A DNA stretch of 15,396 nucleotides from UBA11524 sp963617205 (GTDB lineage Bacteria > Bacillota > Clostridia > Christensenellales > Aristaeellaceae), in NCBI GenBank assembly GCA_963617205.1, contig CAVEOA010000041.1:1-15396 (forward strand). The letters run 5' to 3'. Position numbers and translations under genes: made by a program. Shown here one piece after another: positions 1-5,643 of this stretch (position 1 is its first letter; every line of letters begins with the position of its first letter). Under the pieces are notes generated by a model, which made no database searches, had not been told where the DNA came from, and was given only the letters and a program-made list of their open reading frames with translations.

Positions 1-119
1 AGGGCATCAAGAAGACCATCCGCTGGTATCTGGATAACGAGAAGTGGTGGAAGGACATCCTCGCCGGCGATTATCAGAACTACTACGAGAAGATGTACGG
101 ATCGAGGGGTCAGGCATGA
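1..119 (+). CDS. rfbB: dTDP-glucose 4,6-dehydratase, C-terminal end only
   Basis: This is the last part of a gene that enters from the left edge. Frame 3 (first full codon at position 3) reads about 38 residues and stops with TGA at 117-119. The tail contains TIRWYLDNEKWW and ends in GDYQNYYEKMYG, which is the usual C-terminal pattern of RfbB/RmlB, the NAD-dependent enzyme that converts dTDP-glucose to dTDP-4-keto-6-deoxyglucose. The stop codon overlaps the ATG of rfbD in an ATGA arrangement, so the two are co-transcribed and probably translationally coupled. The catalytic part lies outside the window. The assignment rests on the tail motif plus the adjacent rfbD; another extended short-chain dehydrogenase is possible but less likely. 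Confidence 0.8.
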   Translation, partial: GIKKTIRWYLDNEKWWKDILAGDYQNYYEKMYGSRGQA

Positions 120-1033
120 AGGTACTTGTAACCGGCGTGAATGGTCAGCTGGGGCATGACGTAATCAACGAGATGGCGCTGCGCGGACACGAGGGCGTTG
201 CCAGCGATGTGTCGGAAAAGTACGCCGGGATGCAGGATGACACGGCAGTCACGCGTGCACCGTATGTTTCGATGGATATCACGAACGCGTCGGCTGTCGC
301 AGAGACCATCACCCGTGTCAAGCCGGACGCCGTCATTCACTGCGCGGCATGGACGGCGGTCGATGCAGCAGAGGACGAGGAAAATCGCCCGAAGGTGCAT
401 GCGGTGAATGCTGTTGGCACGGCGAACATCGCGGATGCCTGCAAAGCAATCGATGCTAAGATGGTCTACATCAGCACGGACTACGTGTTCAGCGGACAGG
501 GGAGCACGCCGTGGCAGCCGGACTGCACGGAGTATGCGCCGCTGAACGTCTACGGGCAGAGCAAGCTGGATGGCGAACAGGCGGTGCGTGCACGGCTGAC
601 GCGCGCGTTCATCGTGCGGACGGCGTGGGTGTTCGGGCTGAACGGCGGCAATTTCGTGAAGACGATGCTGAAGCTCGGGCAGAAATACGATACCCTGCGC
701 GTTGTCAGCGACCAGATCGGCACGCCGACCTACACGCCGGATTTGGCGCGTTTCCTGTGCGAGCTGGTGGCGTCCGACCGCTACGGTACCTATCACGCGA
801 CGAACGAAGGCGGCTACATCAGCTGGTATGACTTCGCGTGCGAAATCTTCCGTCAGGCAGGCTATCCGACAAGGGTGCTGCCGGTCACGACGGCGGAATA
901 CGGGCTGTCGAAGGCAGCGAGACCGTTTAACAGCCGGCTGGACAGGTCGAAAATTGCCGCGAACGGCTTTGCACCCCTGCCGGACTGGCATGATGCGCTC
1001 AGCCGCTACCTGAAGGCGCTGCAAGGCGAATAA
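116..1033 (+). CDS. rfbD: dTDP-4-dehydrorhamnose reductase
   Basis: RfbD/RmlD reduces dTDP-4-keto-L-rhamnose with NAD(P)H in the last step of dTDP-L-rhamnose synthesis, in the cytoplasm; the product feeds cell-surface glycan assembly. The protein has 305 residues, a normal length. An N-terminal Rossmann fold shows GVNGQLG at residues 7-13 for cofactor binding. The short-chain dehydrogenase active site is visible as STDYVF at 120-125 and YGQSK at 146-150 (Tyr146, Lys150). HATNEGGYISWYDF and RPFNSRLD are family signatures of the substrate-binding half. The ATG at 116 was chosen because it overlaps the rfbB stop as ATGA and places the glycine-rich loop right at the N-terminus. The frame is open upstream to 44, but that stretch is the end of rfbB in another frame. 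A hairpin follows the stop directly. Confidence 0.95.
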   Translation: MKVLVTGVNGQLGHDVINEMALRGHEGVASDVSEKYAGMQDDTAVTRAPYVSMDITNASAVAETITRVKPDAVIHCAAWTAVDAAEDEENRPKVHAVNAVGTANIADACKAIDAKMVYISTDYVFSGQGSTPWQPDCTEYAPLNVYGQSKLDGEQAVRARLTRAFIVRTAWVFGLNGGNFVKTMLKLGQKYDTLRVVSDQIGTPTYTPDLARFLCELVASDRYGTYHATNEGGYISWYDFACEIFRQAGYPTRVLPVTTAEYGLSKAARPFNSRLDRSKIAANGFAPLPDWHDALSRYLKALQGE

Positions 1034-1039
1034 AAAAAT

Positions 1040-1079
1040 GGGCTGCGAAGGGAAATGACGCCTCCGCAGCCCTGCTTTT
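1040..1079. terminator. Bidirectional intrinsic terminator between rfbD and the MATE gene
   Basis: GGGCTGCG at 1040-1047 pairs perfectly with CGCAGCCC at 1065-1072, and the helix can continue past one mismatch for about three more pairs. On the + strand the stem is followed by TGCTTTTA. On the - strand it is followed by the T run complementary to the A run at 1032-1038. The hairpin lies between two convergent stop codons and overlaps the last codons of the MATE gene on its right side. It can therefore end transcription from both directions. Confidence 0.8.
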
Positions 1080-2418
1080 ATGCTTTTTGTTCCTTTTTCC
1101 GGAGATGCAGGTAGTATCCGGTACACAGGAGAACGCCGACGACCGTTGCGATTGGCGCGGACAGGCCGATATTCGTCAGGCTCGCGTTCGGCTGGATGCT
1201 CATGAAGTATGCCAGCGGCAGGCGCACCAGCAGCGTCTGAATCAGCCCCTGCGCCATGACGAATATCGTTTTGTCATGTCCGTTGAAGTAGCCCAGCATG
1301 CTGAAGAGCAGCGCCGTCGCGATGCTTTCGGGCGCGAAGCCCTTCAGGTAGTCGAAGCCGCGCTGGATGACATTACCCTCGCTCGTGAAGATGCTGCAGA
1401 GCCAGTCGCCCTTGAACAGCACGAGCAGGAACACAAGGCAGCCGATGACCAGCCCGACGCCCATGCCTGTGAACAGCGCCTGACGTGCGCGATGCTCCTT
1501 GCCGGCGCCGACGTTCTGCGATACGAAGGACGACATCGACTGCATCAGCGCGCTCGGGACGAGCATGGCAAAGTTGACGACCTTGCAGGCCACGCCATAG
1601 CCGGACGATGCTTCCAGCCCCAGCCGGTTCACGAAGGCGCACAGCGCGAGGAATGAAAGCTGCGTCAGAAATTCCTGCAACGCCAGCGGCAAGCCGATCA
1701 GAAACGCCTTTTTGCATTGGACATTCAGCCGGAAATCCTTTTTGCCGATGGGGAAGGGGAGTCCGAGCTTCTTCAGCCGGAGCAGCGCGAAAATCACGCT
1801 GACTGCCTGCGCCGCAACCGTCGCCAGTGCAGCGCCCGCCGCGTCCATGTGGAACACCGCGACAAGCAGCAGGTCGCCGAAGGTGTTGACCACGCACGCC
1901 ACCGCCACGAACAGCAGCGGCGATTTGCTGTCGCCAAGTCCACGGAAAATGGCGGAGAGCACGTTGTAAGCCACGATGAAGAAAATGCCGCCGCCGCAGA
2001 TGCGCACGTAATCCGCCGTCAGGCTGACAGCCTTCTCGGGCGCCTGCATCAGGACGGCAATCGGTCGTGCAAGCGCAATCATCAGCACAAACAGCACCGC
2101 GGAAATGATGGCGAACACGACGGTTGAGCCGCCGATTACGCCGCCGATCTGCTCCTCCCGCTTTTCGCCGAGATAGCGCGCCACCAGCACTGTGATGCCC
2201 ATCGAGAGCTGCGTAATCACGAAGGTGACAAGGTTCAGCACCTGCGAGCCGGTCGACACGGCGGACAGCCCTGCGGTCGAGCCGAAGTGCCCGACGACCA
2301 GCAGGTCAACCGCGCCGTATGCCGCCTGCAGAATCAGCGCCGCCAGCACCGGCAGCATGAACGATACGAGCTTCTTGAGAATATTGCCTTCTGTAAAATC
2401 TGCTTTTTCGTTATTCAA
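1078..2418 (-). CDS. MATE family multidrug/toxin efflux transporter
   Basis: This is an integral membrane antiporter of the MATE (NorM/DinF-like) family, which exports drugs or organic cations using a Na+ or H+ gradient; the actual substrate cannot be told. At 446 residues it has the usual length, with about twelve hydrophobic segments. The N-terminal region (NILKKLVSFMLPVLAALILQ, then YGAVDLLVVGHFG) is a MATE signature, and a second half of similar pattern begins near LIGLPLALQEFLTQLSF. The start is placed at TTG 2418. It overlaps the marR stop by 8 bp and has GGGGAGG seven bases upstream. A GTG at 2436 is in frame but would leave the ribosome binding site inside the gene. Sharing a transcript with a MarR repressor suggests inducible efflux. 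Confidence 0.9.
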   Translation of the reverse strand: MNNEKADFTEGNILKKLVSFMLPVLAALILQAAYGAVDLLVVGHFGSTAGLSAVSTGSQVLNLVTFVITQLSMGITVLVARYLGEKREEQIGGVIGGSTVVFAIISAVLFVLMIALARPIAVLMQAPEKAVSLTADYVRICGGGIFFIVAYNVLSAIFRGLGDSKSPLLFVAVACVVNTFGDLLLVAVFHMDAAGAALATVAAQAVSVIFALLRLKKLGLPFPIGKKDFRLNVQCKKAFLIGLPLALQEFLTQLSFLALCAFVNRLGLEASSGYGVACKVVNFAMLVPSALMQSMSSFVSQNVGAGKEHRARQALFTGMGVGLVIGCLVFLLVLFKGDWLCSIFTSEGNVIQRGFDYLKGFAPESIATALLFSMLGYFNGHDKTIFVMAQGLIQTLLVRLPLAYFMSIQPNASLTNIGLSAPIATVVGVLLCTGYYLHLRKKEQKA

Positions 2419-2857
2419 TGCGAATCCTCCCCTCACACATCACATCATAGAGCCGCCCAATGGTCCGGACGGTGCAGTCCGCGTCCGCATCAGGCACATC
2501 CGACAGCGCATCCGACAGCGCCGCAAAGAACTGCTCATCGTATTTGCTCCGCAGCGCGGCGCCTTTTTCCGTAATCGCGATGTACGTCACGCGCCCATCC
2601 GTCTGCGAGGCAATCTTGCGCAGATAGCCCTTCGCCTCCATGTCCTTCACCGTACGCGTAACGCCGGGACGAGGCAGATTCAATGCATCGCTGATATCGC
2701 TGACGCGGACATCCCCCTGCTGCCCAAGGCTGGCAATAACATCCAGATAATGGATGAAGGACGACGACACCCCGTCAGGCAGCGGCGGCAGCAGGTCGCG
2801 GATTCGCTTGCCCTGATAGCAGGCGTCGATTACGCGCTTGATTTTCTCGCTGTTCAT
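2411..2857 (-). CDS. MarR family transcriptional regulator
   Basis: This is a 148-residue winged-helix repressor of the MarR type, which normally binds DNA as a dimer and is released by small phenolic or drug-like ligands. The helix-turn-helix lies at about residues 50-74 (DVRVSDISDALNLPRPGVTR and onward), with the recognition helix around PRPGVTRTVKDME. The wing follows at about 82-96 (IASQTDGRVTYIAIT) with the usual Asp and Arg. It is the first gene of a two-gene unit: its last codons overlap the MATE start, so the pair is co-expressed. The ATG at 2857 has GGAGAG five bases upstream. A promoter and a palindromic operator sit directly upstream, so it probably represses itself and the exporter. 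The inducer is unknown. Confidence 0.92.
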   Translation of the reverse strand: MNSEKIKRVIDACYQGKRIRDLLPPLPDGVSSSFIHYLDVIASLGQQGDVRVSDISDALNLPRPGVTRTVKDMEAKGYLRKIASQTDGRVTYIAITEKGAALRSKYDEQFFAALSDALSDVPDADADCTVRTIGRLYDVMCEGRIRIE

Positions 2858-2880
2858 AGTCTCTCCTTTGATAATTACTG

Positions 2881-2894
2881 ATGGTAATTACCAT
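2881..2894. promoter_or_regulatory. Putative MarR operator, 14-bp perfect palindrome
   Basis: ATGGTAATTACCAT is a perfect inverted repeat located just downstream of the -10 box of the marR promoter, about where transcription would start. A further half-site copy TAATTAC occurs at 2872-2878, and the same heptamer lies at 2885-2891, 13 bp away. Size, AT-rich core and placement fit a MarR-type dimer site that blocks RNA polymerase. Binding is inferred, not shown. Confidence 0.7.
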
Positions 2895-2899
2895 TGGTT

Positions 2900-2927
2900 A
2901 TTATAGCATAGTATCGTCGAATGTCAA
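2900..2927 (-). promoter_or_regulatory. SigA-type promoter of marR-MATE
   Basis: On the - strand TTGACA (2922-2927) and TATAAT (2900-2905) are separated by 16 bp. Both hexamers are perfect matches to the housekeeping sigma consensus. The expected start of transcription falls near 2893, inside or next to the palindrome, leaving a short leader before the marR ATG at 2857. Confidence 0.85.
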
Positions 2928-2957
2928 GAGAAAAAAATAGAATGCGGAAACGAAATA

Positions 2958-2991
2958 TACCCCCAATCCTGCGTGTCCGGGATTGGGGGTA
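2958..2991 (-). terminator. Terminator at the end of the priA-to-methyltransferase operon
   Basis: TACCCCCAATCC at 2958-2969 and GGATTGGGGGTA at 2980-2991 form a perfect 12-bp stem with a 10-base loop. Read on the - strand it lies about 30 bases after the stop of the methyltransferase gene, and it is followed by TATTTCGTTT, a moderate U tract. It separates the long operon from the marR promoter. The direction is inferred from the gene layout. Since the tail is not a pure U run, termination may be incomplete. Confidence 0.7.
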
Positions 2992-3020
2992 CATATCAGC
3001 TCAGCGCTGTGCCTTTTGAT

Positions 3021-3923
3021 TTACTTTTTTCTCAGCTTTGCCACGAAGAAGCCCTCGAAGCGTTCGTTTGGGCGGACGCACACGACGCCGGGAATGCTGA
3101 CCGGCAGCTGCGGAACATCGGACAGGAAGTCGTGCGCAATCGGGACGATTTCGCACAGCCCTGCCCTGACGGCGCTCATCACGACATCCTCATTCTCCAT
3201 GCGGAGGATGGAGCAGGTCGAATAGACCATCTCGTGCTTTTTGGACAGCAGCGCCAGCGCCTTTTTCAGCATGGTCTGCTGCGTTTTCGCGGTCCTTTGG
3301 AGCCAGTCAGCCGTCATGCGGCGCTGCGGCTCGCCCTCCGCAAGGCAGATGGTGCCGCTGCCGGAGCACGGCGCGTCCAGCAGGATTTTGTCGAAGCGCA
3401 GCATGCTGTCGAGCTGCCGTGCGTCCTGCTTCATGACGCTGACGCGCCCTGCGCCCTGCCGCGTCAGGTTGAACTGCAGCCGTTCGGCGCGAATCGGGTT
3501 CTTCTCACATGCGGTGATGAGCGCACGTCCGCCTGACAGCGCCGCCATCTGTGTGGTCTTGCCGCCGGGCGCCGCCGCCATGTCAAGGATGGATTCGCCT
3601 GCCTTCGGGTCGAGCACAAGCGCCGGCATCATCGAGGAAAGCGATTGCAGATATACCGCGCCGTCCGCATAGCACGGCAGCGCCTGTAGATCCGTCTCGC
3701 AGCCCTGCGTCAGCACGAATGCATCAGGATACCACGCGACAGGCTCGGCAGTTAATCCGGCATCGGCGATTTGCGCAAGCACCTGCGCGCGGTCGCCCCG
3801 GAGCGGATTCAAGCGGAAGGTGGTCTTTCGGCGGACAAAGCCGCGCTCGATTTCATCAGCGATTTCCGCACCGTACTGGGACACAAGCTGCTCACGGAGC
3901 AGCGCGGGCGTTTCAGGCGTCAT
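3021..3923 (-). CDS. RsmB/NOP family SAM-dependent RNA (cytosine-5) methyltransferase, short form
   Basis: This protein of 300 residues should transfer a methyl group from SAM to C5 of a cytosine in RNA; the target RNA is not known. The SAM-binding motif is DMAAAPGGKT at residues 114-123. The two cysteines of the NOP/RsmB mechanism are present: Cys186 in DAPCSGSG and the catalytic Cys237 in YSTCSI. An N-terminal RNA-binding segment (ERGFVRRKTTFRLNPLRG) matches NOP/RsmF-like proteins. It ends at FEGFFVAKLRKK and therefore lacks the C-terminal RNA-binding extension of full-length RsmF proteins. The ATG at 3923 overlaps the end of rpe by 11 bp and has AGGAG eight bases upstream. In B. subtilis this slot after rpe holds thiN, so the gene looks like a lineage-specific replacement or addition. 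Confidence 0.88.
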   Translation of the reverse strand: MTPETPALLREQLVSQYGAEIADEIERGFVRRKTTFRLNPLRGDRAQVLAQIADAGLTAEPVAWYPDAFVLTQGCETDLQALPCYADGAVYLQSLSSMMPALVLDPKAGESILDMAAAPGGKTTQMAALSGGRALITACEKNPIRAERLQFNLTRQGAGRVSVMKQDARQLDSMLRFDKILLDAPCSGSGTICLAEGEPQRRMTADWLQRTAKTQQTMLKKALALLSKKHEMVYSTCSILRMENEDVVMSAVRAGLCEIVPIAHDFLSDVPQLPVSIPGVVCVRPNERFEGFFVAKLRKK

Positions 3924-4578
3924 GACGGGTCTCCTTGATTTGCGCGTTCATGCCATGGATTCTCGCGATATCCGCGGCGACATGCGGACTGCGGAACAGC
4001 GCCGTGCCCATGACCGCCACATCGAGTCCGGCGGCGGCCAGCGCGGGCAGATTCTCCATGTTGATGCCGCCGTCTGCCTCGGTCAGCCCCTGATAGCCCA
4101 GCGTGCGCAGCTGGCGGAGCTTATCCAGCACGACCGGATTGAACTTCTGTCCGCCGAAGCCGGGCTCCACCGACATCAGCAGCACCATGTCGCACAGCGG
4201 AAGCAGGGAACGAATCTGCTCCACCGGCGTATCCGGCTTGAGCGCGAGCGCAGCCTTTGTGCCGGTTGCACGAATGCGCTTCAGCAAGGCGGGCAGGTCC
4301 GTCCGCACCTCGGCATGGATGGTCAGCATGTACGCGCCGGCGCGGCAGAACTGCTCGGCGTACCGCTCCGGATTATCCAGCATCAGATGCACGTCCAGCG
4401 GAATGGTGAAGCGGCGGTGCAGCGCTTCCACCACGCTCAGGCTGAAGCTCATGTTCGGCACAAAATGACCGTCCATGAGATCGATATGAATCCAATCCGC
4501 GCCGGCGGTGATCATTTGCTGCGTGCTGCCGGCGAGGTTCAGTATATCTGCTGCCAGAATTGAAGGAGCTACTTTCAT
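3913..4578 (-). CDS. rpe: Ribulose-phosphate 3-epimerase
   Basis: Rpe interconverts D-ribulose 5-phosphate and D-xylulose 5-phosphate in the pentose phosphate pathway, in the cytoplasm. The product has 221 residues, the normal TIM-barrel size. Signatures in order are KVAPSILAAD at the N-terminus, IHIDLMDGHFVPN with metal-binding His and Asp, DVHLMLDNPERY, MSVEPGFGGQKF and the phosphate-binding VMGTALF. EADGGI replaces the more common VDGGI. The start at ATG 4578 has AGGAGG six bases upstream and gives the family N-terminus. The frame is open 43 codons further up, but that part is not conserved-looking and lies in the gap after rsgA. It overlaps the following methyltransferase gene by 11 bp. 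Confidence 0.96.
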   Translation of the reverse strand: MKVAPSILAADILNLAGSTQQMITAGADWIHIDLMDGHFVPNMSFSLSVVEALHRRFTIPLDVHLMLDNPERYAEQFCRAGAYMLTIHAEVRTDLPALLKRIRATGTKAALALKPDTPVEQIRSLLPLCDMVLLMSVEPGFGGQKFNPVVLDKLRQLRTLGYQGLTEADGGINMENLPALAAAGLDVAVMGTALFRSPHVAADIARIHGMNAQIKETRHDA

Positions 4579-4664
4579 GCTGTGCCTCCTAATATCAGAA
4601 TATGCCGCTGCGATGGCGATTACGACGCCATGCAGCTTGACTTGCGATGGAGCAGTGCCGGAGT

Positions 4665-4739
4665 GCAGACTTCGTCTGATTTTCTGGAATCCCTTGCAGT
4701 GTTGCAATATGAAAACGGACGAAGTCCGTGAAGTCCGTT
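4665..4739 (-). other. Hairpin-rich gap between rsgA and rpe
   Basis: This about 160-bp gap (4579-4737) is the longest break in the operon. Next to the rsgA stop, ACGGAC (4715-4720) pairs with GTCCGT (4724-4729) around a GAA loop; on the - strand this reads ACGGAC-TTC-GTCCGT followed by TTTTC. A rival pairing joins 4714-4720 with 4733-4739. A second hairpin, CAGAC-TTC-GTCTG, lies at 4666-4678, and its core is an inverted copy of the first. They could act as a weak terminator or as an mRNA processing or stabilising element between rsgA and rpe. I see no convincing separate promoter for rpe. Confidence 0.45.
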
Positions 4740-5643
4740 ATTGGTATCTGTTTTTCCACGACAGGCGGACGTCGGAAAGGAGCGTGCGGTAGCGCTCGAC
4801 GCGTTCGCGGCTGATTTCGCCGTTTTCCATCGCCTGCGTCACGGCGCAGCCGGGCTCACGGTCGTGCAGGCACGGCTGGAAGCGGCAGGCTGCCGTGTAC
4901 GGCTGAAATTCGGGATACAGCGCCTGCAGCTGCTCCGGCGCCATGCCCTTTTCCGTTTCAAGCAGGCTGAAGCCGGCTGTATCCAGTACGCGGATGCCGT
5001 CGCGGATGAGCAGCTGCGCATAGCGCGTCGTGTTTTTGCCGCGCATGATTTTCTCGCTGATTTCGCCTGTTTCCAGCTGCAAACCGAGCAGCGCGTTGAG
5101 CAGCGTTGACTTGCCCACGCCGCTCTGCCCTGCAAGGCAGCAGCAGTCCTCGCCGCGCATAAGCGTTTTCACCTGTTCGAGCCCCTCCATGCGCAGGGCG
5201 CTCACGCCAAGCACCGGACATTCCGCCCTTGCGTACTCCTGCTGCATCTCCTGCAGGAGCGTTTTTTCATCCAAATCGCATTTGCCGACAATCAGCGCCG
5301 TTTTCATCTGCTGCTTGCGCGCCCTTGCAATCAGCCGGTCGACCAGCAGCAAATCCGGCACGGGCGATGGGCAGACGACCACCAGCAGCAGCGTCACGTT
5401 CGCCACCGGTGGGCGAAGCGATTCTGAGCGTCTGGGGAGGATTTCCTCCAGCCAGCCTTCCTCCTCGCCTGTGCCGGGATGAAAGCGCACATGATCGCCC
5501 ACAAGCGGCGACAATCGCTGATGACGGAATTTCTTGGGGCAGCGCAGGATGTACTCCTGCCCTTTTTCATCCGATGCGACGTAGAAGCCGCCGAAGAAGC
5601 GCACGAGCACCCCCTGCATCAGCTGCGTTTCATTTTCGCTCAT
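4738..5643 (-). CDS. rsgA: Ribosome small subunit-dependent GTPase A
   Basis: RsgA (YloQ/CpgA) is a circularly permuted GTPase that checks late assembly of the 30S subunit. The 301 residues show an N-terminal OB-fold (about 8-75), then the permuted G domain. G4 comes first as GKCD at 120-123, then the SAL of G5 at 148-150, G1 GQSGVGKST at 172-180, and G3 DTAGF at 221-225. The C-terminal zinc-binding domain has Cys253, Cys258, His260 and Cys266 (CRFQPCLHDREPGC). Two positions deviate: G4 has Gly where the general consensus is Asn (NKxD), and G3 has Ala where most relatives have Pro (DTPGF). The start overlaps the prkC stop as ATGA. In B. subtilis the adjacent kinase phosphorylates this GTPase. 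Confidence 0.96.
   Translation of the reverse strand: MSENETQLMQGVLVRFFGGFYVASDEKGQEYILRCPKKFRHQRLSPLVGDHVRFHPGTGEEEGWLEEILPRRSESLRPPVANVTLLLVVVCPSPVPDLLLVDRLIARARKQQMKTALIVGKCDLDEKTLLQEMQQEYARAECPVLGVSALRMEGLEQVKTLMRGEDCCCLAGQSGVGKSTLLNALLGLQLETGEISEKIMRGKNTTRYAQLLIRDGIRVLDTAGFSLLETEKGMAPEQLQALYPEFQPYTAACRFQPCLHDREPGCAVTQAMENGEISRERVERYRTLLSDVRLSWKNRYQ

Noticed and set aside
44..115. Upstream start for rfbD adding 24 residues
   Set aside because: This stretch is the end of rfbB in another frame, and the ATG at 116 overlaps its stop and gives the correct Rossmann N-terminus.
215..265. Insert-like stretch in RfbD between the first strands (around residues 34-50)
   Set aside because: I recall similar sequence in many clostridial RfbD proteins, so it is not unusual for this group.
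4579..4707. N-terminal extension of Rpe by 43 residues
   Set aside because: It contains the gap hairpins, lacks a start signal, and the AGGAGG site before 4578 marks the true start.
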